Of a DNA stretch of 64,000 nt, positions 1-7,273 are shown one piece after another (position 1 is the stretch's first letter; every line of letters begins with the position of its first letter). The notes beneath the pieces were generated by a model. That model was not told the DNA's origin, did not search any database, and worked only from the letters and a program-made list of their open reading frames with translations. A program made the position numbers and the translations under genes. Origin of the DNA: Marinobacter sp. X15-166B (GTDB lineage: Bacteria; Pseudomonadota; Gammaproteobacteria; Pseudomonadales; Oleiphilaceae); contig NZ_MEIY01000001.1 of NCBI RefSeq assembly GCF_001752365.1, positions 2,473,652-2,537,651 of the forward strand. The letters are read 5' to 3'.

Positions 1-46
1 CTCATAACCCGAAGGTCGTTGGTTCGAATCCAGACCCCCGCTACCA
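1..46 (+). tRNA. 3' part of an initiator tRNA (tRNA-fMet, anticodon CAT)
   Basis: The window opens inside the anticodon loop (CTCATAA, anticodon CAT) of a tRNA. The 3' half of the anticodon stem is CCC, matching the three G-C pairs typical of bacterial initiator tRNA. The variable loop GAAGGTC, T-loop TTCGAAT, a CCCCGC acceptor arm and an encoded CCA (44-46) follow. Against the initiator tRNA pattern I remember, there is one extra A near position 34 (CCAGACCCCC where CCAGCCCCC is expected), which would bulge the T-stem/acceptor junction. The 5' half lies outside the window. It could be a functional copy, a decayed copy, or a base error. Confidence 0.8.
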
Positions 47-50
47 AATC

Positions 51-84
51 AAAAAAGACCAGTCACTGACTGGTCATTTTTTTT
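51..84 (+). terminator. Rho-independent terminator after the initiator tRNA
   Basis: An A-run leads into the inverted repeat GACCAGTCA / TGACTGGTC (57-75), followed by A and eight T (77-84). The A and T runs extend the stem. It lies 4 bases after the tRNA CCA. Confidence 0.9.
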
Positions 85-120
85 GATTTTTTGTGGGGGC
101 TTTTGGGGCAGCCCTGTTTA

Positions 121-181
121 TGAGCGCTTCGCGCCAGATGTTGTTGCCGCAGAAGCTGAGCGCTTCTGCTCCCCGCTACCA
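121..181 (+). repeat. tRNA-tail-like repeat, unit 1 (ends CCGCTACCA)
   Basis: This roughly 61-base segment ends in CCCCGCTACCA, the same tail as the initiator tRNA upstream, and runs straight into a terminator hairpin of the same sequence family. It aligns with 254-315 at roughly 70% identity by eye with one gap. It contains a perfect inverted repeat CAGAAGC/GCTTCTG. No complete cloverleaf is visible. The simplest reading is a decayed tandem tRNA copy; that is inference. Confidence 0.55.
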
Positions 182-185
182 CATG

Positions 186-216
186 AAAAAAGACCAGTGA
201 ATAGCTGGTCTTTTTT
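186..216 (+). terminator. Terminator hairpin, second copy
   Basis: An A-run, then GACCAG (192-197), a 7-base loop, CTGGTC (205-210) and a run of T. It is nearly the same hairpin as at 51-84 and lies 4 bases after a CCA. Confidence 0.85.
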
Positions 217-253
217 GTCTTTATTGGTGGGGCATTTGAGTCAGCACCTTTCA

Positions 254-315
254 GGAGCACCTCGCGCGGTAGTGCTGCGGCCGCAGCAGCTGGTCGCTTG
301 TACTCCCGGTTACCA
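254..315 (+). repeat. tRNA-tail-like repeat, unit 2 (ends GGTTACCA)
   Basis: Second copy of the 121-181 repeat, more diverged, ending CCCGGTTACCA and again followed within 5 bases by a terminator hairpin. It contains the palindrome CTGCGGCCGCAG. With 1-46 it makes a series of three tRNA-tail-plus-terminator units spaced about 135 bases apart. Confidence 0.5.
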
Positions 316-320
316 CTATT

Positions 321-350
321 GAAAAAGGCCAGTCAATGACTGGCCTTTCT
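321..350 (+). terminator. Terminator hairpin, third copy
   Basis: Inverted repeat AAAGGCCAGTCA / TGACTGGCCTTT (324-348), a perfect long stem with flanking A and T bases. Same family as the two upstream hairpins. Confidence 0.75.
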
Positions 351-1003
351 GCTTTCTGGCGTCCGCCAATGACAAGGACCGGTTTTCGATCAGACACTCC
401 TGCCGGTGTCGCCCTTTAAAGATTGCACCGTTGCGTTGTCGGTTTTGAGATTTGGGGTGCCCCCGAAAGGGTGCAATCGGTCCGGGCTTCCTGAGCACCC
501 TGTCCTTTCAAGCTTTGTCCAACCGCGATGCCAAGGCGCTCGCGAGAGAACAATTTAAAGATCGTCGGCAGACCTGGTCGCCTGCGTGGGAGGCTGTCGG
601 ATCCTGACCGCCTTGTTTCGCTACGGGCGTTTAAGGCGGAGTGATAGTCCCTGGTTGCGATGATGCCGGCAGACCCAGGTGTGGCTTTCACGCCAGCCTT
701 TCCGTTGCCGCTGGAGTTACACAGGTCGATTGCTGGAATGAAGGGGGGGGCTGAGGAATCCTGCGCCATGGCTTGCTGTCGACAGGACGCCCATTGAAAA
801 TTACAGCACCCCAACCGCCTGGCGTTCACTGACCCCGCACCGCTGGTGCAGGTCAGTCACCAGTTGCCGTTCTCCGTTCGCAGTATCAACGCTTGGAGAG
901 CGCTGGTTACGCATGCGTCAGATTTAAGGCATAGTTGAAAGCGTGTGCAGAGGGTTAGTCGAAACCTTTCGGATTCCACCTTTGAAGGATTGCTCTGATA
1001 CTT
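351..1003. other. Gene-poor stretch, no supported gene
   Basis: I see no convincing coding region in these 650 bases. Open frames here lack recognisable protein sequence and ribosome-binding sites. Visible structure is a perfect 9-base inverted repeat, GATTGCACC (421-429) with GGTGCAATC (470-478), and a run of eight G (743-750). It separates the tRNA array from the three-component system and should hold that system's promoter, but I could not recognise a clear one. Confidence 0.6.
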
Positions 1004-2254
1004 ATGGAAAAGTATATGAATTGTAGAGACTGGTTTCGCGCTCTTACTCGAACCATGGTGCTGTTGGTACTTTCCACGGTGGCGGATGCAGAACCGAATT
1101 TGCGCATTCTGACGTCAATGACAGAGCAGGTGTACGAACCCTACGTGGCAGCTTTTAGAGCCAGAAACCCCGGGGTTGACGTTTTGGTGTTGAACAAGAA
1201 CACCAACTTTGCGGTGGGCGAGATCGCTCTTGGCAATCAGAGAGGGTTTGACATATTTTGGGCTTCTTCTCCCGAGGCTTTCGAACTTCTGAGTGAGTCC
1301 GGTCATCTCTCAACCCTGGATGGTGTGCCCTATAGAGGGTTTGCCTTGTCTTCTGTTGGGTGGAGTTGGCGCGAGGACAGACTGACCGGGCCGGCACCCA
1401 CGCAGTGGAACGATTTGCTGGATGGGCGATTTGCAGGGCAAATAGGGATAGCGCGCCCGTCCCGATCGGGGACCACGCACATGCTTGTTGAACAGATACT
1501 GCAGAACAGAGGCTGGGACAACGGCTGGGCGTACTTGCTTGAACTGAGTGCCAACCTTGCCACCATCACATCGCGCAGTTTTGGTGTTATCGACGGCCTG
1601 AAATCTTCCAGATTTTTGTTGGGTCTGAACATTGATTTTCTGGCGCTGTCAGAGGCCGGCAATGGCCTGAAATTTCGCTATGCTCGGCCGGTAACTCTGG
1701 CAACAGCCAGGATTGCCAAGCTGGAGAATAGTACGTCACCTGAGTTGGCCGACCGATTCATCCGGTTTGTGGGATCGGAAGAGGGGCAACGCTTGCTTTT
1801 AACGCCCTCAATCCGAAGAGTTCCAGTCGATCCCGGTGTGAGAGCGCAGGTTGATTATAGCGACTTTCCAGCACTTGAAGCGGCGTTGCAGTTCAGCTGG
1901 ACTCACTATGATCCCAAGCTTGCCGCCGATCGTTACTGGGCGGTGAATGCATTGTTTGATCAGTTTATCACCCTGCAGTTGAATCAACGCAGGGAACTTT
2001 GGCGGAAATTGAGGGTTCTGGAGGCGAGGCAGGATCCGGCAATGCGAGCGGATCTGGCAAAGGTGAGGCAGCTGCTGACCCGAATGCCGGTACCTGAAGC
2101 TGAGGCCATGGCGGAAAAATTACGTGTGGCACCGGGGCCAGGCTCGCTTTATGCGACGCTGCTTCCAATACAAAAACAAGCGATAAACGAATGGGGCGAT
2201 CTTGCATTGGAATGGCTGGAAGCAGCGGCAACGCGGCTGGGGCACCATGAGTAA
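1004..2254 (+). CDS. Periplasmic solute-binding protein, PgtC-like regulatory sensor component
   Basis: A 416-residue exported protein with a signal peptide (hydrophobic MVLLVLSTVADA, cleavage near residue 29) and the fold signature of family-1 solute-binding proteins. It is a full-length paralogue of the binding protein at 5879: both share DxFWAS.PxAFE, PSRSGTTH and a GWxxGWA block, and a similar extended C-terminus. It carries no transporter genes of its own and overlaps the following kinase gene by 8 bases. This matches the Salmonella pgtC-pgtB-pgtA arrangement, where PgtC is a periplasmic protein needed for induction. I infer that it binds the inducer and signals to the kinase. An alternative start is the ATG at 1016. 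Base composition of this and the next two genes looks lower in GC than the flagellar genes. Confidence 0.8.
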   Translation: MEKYMNCRDWFRALTRTMVLLVLSTVADAEPNLRILTSMTEQVYEPYVAAFRARNPGVDVLVLNKNTNFAVGEIALGNQRGFDIFWASSPEAFELLSESGHLSTLDGVPYRGFALSSVGWSWREDRLTGPAPTQWNDLLDGRFAGQIGIARPSRSGTTHMLVEQILQNRGWDNGWAYLLELSANLATITSRSFGVIDGLKSSRFLLGLNIDFLALSEAGNGLKFRYARPVTLATARIAKLENSTSPELADRFIRFVGSEEGQRLLLTPSIRRVPVDPGVRAQVDYSDFPALEAALQFSWTHYDPKLAADRYWAVNALFDQFITLQLNQRRELWRKLRVLEARQDPAMRADLAKVRQLLTRMPVPEAEAMAEKLRVAPGPGSLYATLLPIQKQAINEWGDLALEWLEAAATRLGHHE

Positions 2255-4343
2255 CCCTCTTTTTGCGTCTGTGTGGCAAGCAGCCAAAACACCAAGATTT
2301 ATGAAAAGTGTTTGGGGGCGTCTGCTGGCGTCGTTTGTCCTGATCGGCGGAATTCTCTCAATTGTTACGGTGCTGACGCTCTGGCAATTTGCCCAGGTAC
2401 AAAAGCACATCTCTGATTTGGTCCAGGATCATATCCCCGACATTACGCTGGCAAACGAACTTGCAAGCAGTGCGAACCACCTATCCAACGTTGCCACGAA
2501 ACTGGCGGAGCCGCGACTGAAAGCCGTGACAGATAAGCAGAGTCTCGGGTATCAGCCGGTGTTGGATAACTTGCGAATATTGATTGACCGAATTGATGAG
2601 TCAGCCAATATTGAAAAACACCAGCTGACTGAATACCAGAAGGAAATCGCTCAAGCGCTTGATCTGCTCTCCAAGCTTTCAGCCAGGCGCCAAACCCTTG
2701 AAGCTACAATAAACCGTTCGATAAACGAGCTGAGATGGTTGCAATCGGACTTCCAGAGTGAGATCAGGCCGTTATTGCGAGACTTGTCTTATAACATGGA
2801 CAATTCGGCGCGCCAGGCGGTCAATGCCACGAACGAGGCGGAACGTGCGCAGGCTGCATCCTGGTTGGCGAGAGATGAAAAGCGCCGGGCCATAGTGCAG
2901 GAAATTGAACGGGATGGCGCTTTCGCGATCAATACCATCCTGCAAGGAGCCACTGCGAACGACGTTAAAATACTCAACGAATTCAAGGATATTGCAGGCG
3001 AGACTCTCGACTCGCTTGATCACCACTTGCAGGTGCTTGGGGTGTTGTCGGAATTAATCACATTAAGGCAATCGATCCTGTTACTGCATGGGATGGTTTC
3101 AGGTCCGGGCAGTGTTTTGGAGGCGCGTTTGGATTATCTCATTGCCAGAGATGCTGCCCTGCAGTCTTTAGTGCACCTGCATGGTCAAATTGAGGGGCTG
3201 CAAAATGCGCTCAAGGATTTGGGCATGGAGAAACGCCAGACTGCTCTTGCGGTTGCAGACTATTCCGCCGATGAAACCCGTCGTGCCGGGCTTCGTATTA
3301 TGATGCTTGCCGTGCTGGGGCTGGTCGCCGTTGTCGCCATTATGTGGTTTTATGTGCGTAACCGAATTACCAGACGCCTGAAAGCCATATCCCATGCCAT
3401 GCAGGCCATTGTGCGTGGTGAGACCGATGTGGCTGCACTGGATGCCGGAGGCGATGAAATAGGGCGCATGGCCCATGCCATTGAGGTTTTTCGTCAATCC
3501 GTCGTTGATCGGGAACGCAACCTGCAACGGTTGCAGGTTGAAATAGCCCAGCGTGAAGAAGTGGTTCAGGAATTGCGACGCACGCAGACTGAACTGATAC
3601 AGGCCGGAAAGCTCGCGGCACTTGGGCAACTCTCAGCCGGTATCTCACACGAACTGATCCAGCCCATCACGGCCATTCAATACGCGGCCCAGAATGCACG
3701 GTTCAAGCTGGCAAGGTGTGACAATGACCCCGGCGAATTGCGGGTCACTCAGGCCAACGCGCTTGGCAAAATCATCCGGGTATCCGACCGCATGGCCGCC
3801 TTGGTGAAGCAGTTCTCCCGCTTTGCCCGGCGCGCGGACTTTGAGCTCAAAGCGGTCACACTGGCCGCGGCCGTGGAAGGTGCCATTGATCTGTTTCGCC
3901 CGCAATACAATGATAAGAGCGGACTTGTAATTCGAGTTGACCGAGCTTCGTTTGAGGGAATCAAAGTAATGGGGGATTTGATTCTGATTGAACAGGTATT
4001 GGTTAACCTGATTTCAAATGCCCGGGACTCGATTCGTGTTAGCGGTACGGCTGAGGGGGAAATCACCATCTCTGGTTCTCGAAAAAATGGTTGTTTTCTT
4101 GTTGAAATCACTGACAACGGCGCAGGTTTGCCAGATGTGTCGCAATCCGTGTTCGACCCGTTTGTGACGACGAAAGAGACGGGCGAGGGCACCGGCCTGG
4201 GCTTGAGTATTTCCTACAATATCGCCCAGGACCTGAAAGGCTTCCTGACGCTGAAGAATGAGGCCCGTGGGGGCGTTCGTGCTACTCTGGGTCTTAAAAT
4301 TATCGATAAGTCTACGGAATTGGTGCCAAGGGTAGCAAAATGA
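2247..4343 (+). CDS. Membrane sensor histidine kinase, PgtB-like
   Basis: A 698-residue kinase. A first membrane helix lies near residues 20-45 (LLASFVLIGGILSIVTVLTL), then a roughly 310-residue periplasmic sensing region. A second helix near 355-375 is followed by HAMP, a phosphoacceptor helix with ISHELIQPI (His468), and an ATPase domain with N-box NLISNARDS, DNGAGL and a GEGTGLGLS G2 box. The HELxQP variant is shared with DctB/PgtB-type kinases. I chose the ATG at 2247, which overlaps the stop of the binding-protein gene; an in-frame ATG at 2202 would give an unlikely 15-residue extension without a leader. The gene ends in a 4-base overlap with the regulator gene, implying one transcript and stoichiometric production. 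Confidence 0.88.
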   Translation: MSNPLFASVWQAAKTPRFMKSVWGRLLASFVLIGGILSIVTVLTLWQFAQVQKHISDLVQDHIPDITLANELASSANHLSNVATKLAEPRLKAVTDKQSLGYQPVLDNLRILIDRIDESANIEKHQLTEYQKEIAQALDLLSKLSARRQTLEATINRSINELRWLQSDFQSEIRPLLRDLSYNMDNSARQAVNATNEAERAQAASWLARDEKRRAIVQEIERDGAFAINTILQGATANDVKILNEFKDIAGETLDSLDHHLQVLGVLSELITLRQSILLLHGMVSGPGSVLEARLDYLIARDAALQSLVHLHGQIEGLQNALKDLGMEKRQTALAVADYSADETRRAGLRIMMLAVLGLVAVVAIMWFYVRNRITRRLKAISHAMQAIVRGETDVAALDAGGDEIGRMAHAIEVFRQSVVDRERNLQRLQVEIAQREEVVQELRRTQTELIQAGKLAALGQLSAGISHELIQPITAIQYAAQNARFKLARCDNDPGELRVTQANALGKIIRVSDRMAALVKQFSRFARRADFELKAVTLAAAVEGAIDLFRPQYNDKSGLVIRVDRASFEGIKVMGDLILIEQVLVNLISNARDSIRVSGTAEGEITISGSRKNGCFLVEITDNGAGLPDVSQSVFDPFVTTKETGEGTGLGLSISYNIAQDLKGFLTLKNEARGGVRATLGLKIIDKSTELVPRVAK

Positions 4344-5710
4344 CGCTCGATTCGACCGCTAATCAGCCAGTTTTCTTTATCGACGATGATCTCGATCTGT
4401 TGGAGGAAATTGCCGAAAGTTTTGGCCTGGAGGGCTATCCGGTATCGGCCTTTTGCCACGCCGAAGATGCGCTGAAAGAGCTCAGTGACGATTGGCCCGG
4501 CGTCATTGTCAGCGATTTGCGCATGGCGGGACTGAACGGACATCAGTTTCTGGATGAGGTCCAGCGCATTGATCCAGACATACCCTTCATCATGATCACT
4601 GGTTATGGCGAGATCAAAGACGCCATATCGGCGGTAAAGACCGGCGCTTTCGACTTTCTGGAAAAGCCTGTGGATCTGCAGACCCTGGGCCAAACCCTTC
4701 GTCGCGCACACGACCAACGTTCTCTCGTGTTGGAAAGCCGTAAGTTGCAAGCCGACTCCGTGGACAGTAACAGTCTGGCCAAGACGTTCATCGGCAGATC
4801 GGAAGCGGCAATTGAGGTGAGAAAAAATATCGGCGCGCTGGCCGCCATCGATATCGACGCACTTGTAATCGGTGAGACCGGCACAGGAAAAGATGTAGTC
4901 GCCGGCTGCCTGCACGAATTTTCCACCCGGAGAAATGGCCCGTTTATCGCGGTCAATTGCGGTGCCCTGCCCGACACACTGGTGGATAGCGCTTTTTTTG
5001 GGCATGAACGGGGTGCGTTTACCGGGGCTGAGAACCGGCACCTTGGCTATTTTGAGAGGGCGCACCAGGGCACGTTGTTTCTGGATGAGCTGGAATCCAT
5101 GCCCCTGGAATTGCAGGCCAGATTGCTGCGCGTGCTTGAAAGCAGAAGTATAGAGCGCCTTGGCAGTAATGACGGGCCGAAACAGCTTGATGTGCGGGTG
5201 ATTGCCGCGGTCAAAGGCGACGTGAACAAACTGGTGGCCGAAGGGCGCTTACGCTCCGATCTGGTTTACCGGCTTAATGTTGCTTCGATTAGTTTGCCGC
5301 CTCTGCGGGAGCGACAGCCGGATATTGATCTGCTTTTTTTGCATTTTTGCAGGCTGGCGGCTACCGCGCATAACATTGAATTCGAAGAGCCAACGCAGAA
5401 GTTTCTCGACAAAGTTCGCAGACAGGCATGGCCTGGGAATGTCCGGGAGTTGCGCAATTTTGCCGAGCGTTTCGTGGTTGGCCTATCACCCCAGCTTGAC
5501 GTTGAACAGCCCGACTCAAGTGCCGCTTCATCAAATGCATCCAATCTTGATGAAGCGCTCGGCGCCTTTGAAAAGCGCTTTATTGCAGACCAACTGAAAA
5601 AAACCAATGGCGCAATATCCAGTGCGGCTGAGTTGATGGAAATTCCGCGCAAACGGCTTTATCTGCGAATGAAAAAATACGGACTCCTCAAAGAGCGGTT
5701 CCGGGGCTGA
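4340..5710 (+). CDS. Sigma-54-dependent response regulator, PgtA/DctD-like
   Basis: A 456-residue NtrC-family activator. Residues 1-125 are a receiver with the acidic pocket IDDD and phosphoacceptor Asp59 (VSDLRMAG). The AAA+ domain has Walker A GETGTGKD, the sigma-54 contact loop GAFTGA, Walker B TLFLDELES and an arginine-finger region. The C-terminus is a Fis-type helix-turn-helix (AISSAAELMEIPRKRLYLRM). It overlaps the kinase gene by 4 bases (ATGA), so the two form a cognate pair. A sigma-54 promoter lies 105 bases downstream of its stop, in front of the ABC importer, which makes that operon its most likely target. The intact GAFTGA loop means it can activate, not merely repress. Confidence 0.9.
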   Translation: MTLDSTANQPVFFIDDDLDLLEEIAESFGLEGYPVSAFCHAEDALKELSDDWPGVIVSDLRMAGLNGHQFLDEVQRIDPDIPFIMITGYGEIKDAISAVKTGAFDFLEKPVDLQTLGQTLRRAHDQRSLVLESRKLQADSVDSNSLAKTFIGRSEAAIEVRKNIGALAAIDIDALVIGETGTGKDVVAGCLHEFSTRRNGPFIAVNCGALPDTLVDSAFFGHERGAFTGAENRHLGYFERAHQGTLFLDELESMPLELQARLLRVLESRSIERLGSNDGPKQLDVRVIAAVKGDVNKLVAEGRLRSDLVYRLNVASISLPPLRERQPDIDLLFLHFCRLAATAHNIEFEEPTQKFLDKVRRQAWPGNVRELRNFAERFVVGLSPQLDVEQPDSSAASSNASNLDEALGAFEKRFIADQLKKTNGAISSAAELMEIPRKRLYLRMKKYGLLKERFRG

Positions 5711-5814
5711 TGCTTTGGGACGGTTATGACCCTTCGTGAGTCGGTTTTGACACATTGGTTCGGCGGCTAATCCGTCAATGCTCTGTAATTCAGGTTGTTA
5801 GCGTAGCTGCAGGT

Positions 5815-5831
5815 TTGGCACGACTCTTGTT
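5815..5831 (+). promoter_or_regulatory. Sigma-54 (-24/-12) promoter of the ABC importer operon
   Basis: TGGCACG at 5816-5822, four bases, then TTGT at 5827-5830. The -24 GG (5817-5818) and -12 GT (5829-5830) have the required 10-base spacing; only the final C of the consensus TTGC differs. It lies just downstream of a sigma-54 activator gene and about 50 bases before the binding-protein start. Confidence 0.82.
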
Positions 5832-5834
5832 TGG

Positions 5835-5853
5835 TAAGGTGGGCAACACCTTA
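5835..5853. repeat. Perfect inverted repeat at the predicted transcription start
   Basis: TAAGGTG (5835-5841), a 5-base loop, CACCTTA (5847-5853). It overlaps the expected +1 of the sigma-54 promoter (about 5842). It could be an operator, an mRNA 5' hairpin, or chance. Confidence 0.45.
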
Positions 5854-5878
5854 ACAATAATAAACAAGAGGAAACGCT

Positions 5879-7207
5879 ATGAAGTTCTTGACCCGCGCGC
5901 TCAGCGCCTCCGCCCTGGTTGTGAGTCTCGCAACGCCAGCCTTGGCAGCCGAAAAGCTTGTGGTCGTCACATCTTTCCCTGTGACCCTGACCGGGCCATT
6001 CGAAGCGGCTTTTGAAAAGAAGTACCCCAATGTCGATGTGGAAATCATTAACAAGTCCACGTCTTCTGGCGTGAAATACATTCAGGAAACTGCCTCATCA
6101 AACACCACTGATTTGTTTTGGGCATCTGCACCGGATGCCTTCGAAGTATTGAAAAATGATGGTTTGCTGCTGAAGACTGGTATTGCGAATGAGCAAATCC
6201 CGGATAACATAAGCGGCTTTCCGATGAATGACCCGGAAGGCTATTACCAGGGGTTCGCGGCCGCCGGTTACGGCATCATGTATAACGAACGTTATCTGGC
6301 CGCAAAAAAGCTTCCTGTTCCTGCCGAGTGGGAAGATCTGGCCAAACCGGAATATTTTGGCCATGTGGGTATGTCCGCGCCGTCACGCTCCGGCACCACG
6401 CATCTGACGGTGGAAGCGTTGCTGCAAGGGGATGGCTGGGAAGACGGCTGGGCTAAATGGAAGTTCATTGCGGGTAACTTCTCAACCGTTACCGAGCGCA
6501 GCTTTGGTGTGCCCGACGGCGTCAACTCTGGCCAGACCGGCCTCGGCATAGTGATCGATTTCTTTGGCCTCGCCTCCAAGGCCTCAGGATTCCCGGTTGA
6601 TTTTGTTTATCCAAGTACAACCGCCATTGTGCCGGCCAATGTCGGTATTGTAAAAAATGCACCGAATGCCGAGATTGCTGCGGATTTCGTGAAGTTTCTG
6701 TTGTCCACTGAAGGGCAGGAGATCTTGATGCTACCTGAAATTCGCCGTCTGCCGGTGAACGTCGACGCCTATAAAAACACCCCGGAAGGTTTTCCCAACC
6801 CGTTTGATGGCTCGATCAAGGCAACCGTAAATTTTGACGTAGACCTGTCAGGCCAGCGCTACAACGTGGTCAACTCCTTGTTCGACGTGATGATCACCTA
6901 CCGCCTGAACGATCTGCAAAAAGCCGTGCAAGCTGTGCAGAAGGCGGAGAAAAAACTGGGCAGCCAGAATAATGCAGAAGCCCAGAAGCTGATCGATGAA
7001 GCCCGTGCTCTGATAGCCGCGATGCCAGTCGATAAAGCCAGAGCCCATGACCCGGAATTCGTTGCGATCTTCAAGCAAAAGCGCAAAGCCGCAACGGACG
7101 TTGTCGAAGGACGTCAGGCACAGATCGAGCAGCAGTGGGATGCTGAGGTCGTTGCCAACTACGCCAAAGCCACAGAGCTTGCCGATCGGGCAGCCAGCCT
7201 GCTCTAA
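5879..7207 (+). CDS. ABC importer periplasmic solute-binding protein (AfuA/FbpA type)
   Basis: A 442-residue exported binding protein with a classical signal peptide (MKFLTRALSASALVVSLATP, cleavage after ALA near residue 23) and an AGAGGAAA ribosome-binding site. It matches the family-1 binding proteins usually annotated as Fe(III)-binding, but its closest relative here is the PgtC-like protein at 1004. Related AfuA-type proteins are known to bind phosphorylated sugars rather than iron. The Pgt-like regulators next door therefore argue for a phosphorylated organic substrate; this is inference. The C-terminal 100 residues are helical and rich in Ala/Lys/Glu, an extension also present in the paralogue. 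It is the first gene of the importer operon, and a hairpin follows its stop. Confidence 0.85.
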   Translation: MKFLTRALSASALVVSLATPALAAEKLVVVTSFPVTLTGPFEAAFEKKYPNVDVEIINKSTSSGVKYIQETASSNTTDLFWASAPDAFEVLKNDGLLLKTGIANEQIPDNISGFPMNDPEGYYQGFAAAGYGIMYNERYLAAKKLPVPAEWEDLAKPEYFGHVGMSAPSRSGTTHLTVEALLQGDGWEDGWAKWKFIAGNFSTVTERSFGVPDGVNSGQTGLGIVIDFFGLASKASGFPVDFVYPSTTAIVPANVGIVKNAPNAEIAADFVKFLLSTEGQEILMLPEIRRLPVNVDAYKNTPEGFPNPFDGSIKATVNFDVDLSGQRYNVVNSLFDVMITYRLNDLQKAVQAVQKAEKKLGSQNNAEAQKLIDEARALIAAMPVDKARAHDPEFVAIFKQKRKAATDVVEGRQAQIEQQWDAEVVANYAKATELADRAASLL

Positions 7208-7220
7208 GCCTCTTCCCCGT

Positions 7221-7248
7221 CCATGCCGGGCCGCCAGGCCTGGCATGG
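7221..7248 (+). repeat. Intercistronic hairpin between binding-protein and permease genes
   Basis: A 12-pair stem (CCATGCCGGGCC / GGCCTGGCATGG with one G-U pair) and a 4-base loop, with no T-run. Hairpins here commonly protect the upstream message and lower expression of the downstream permease, giving an excess of binding protein. It lies 14 bases after the stop of the binding-protein gene. Confidence 0.75.
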
Positions 7249-7273
7249 TTTCCGGTTTAAAAGGGATATTGCC

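Noticed and set aside
416..829. 137-codon open frame on the minus strand upstream of the three-component system
   Set aside because: No ribosome-binding site, no recognisable protein character, and it spans a G8 run and inverted repeat; more likely chance.
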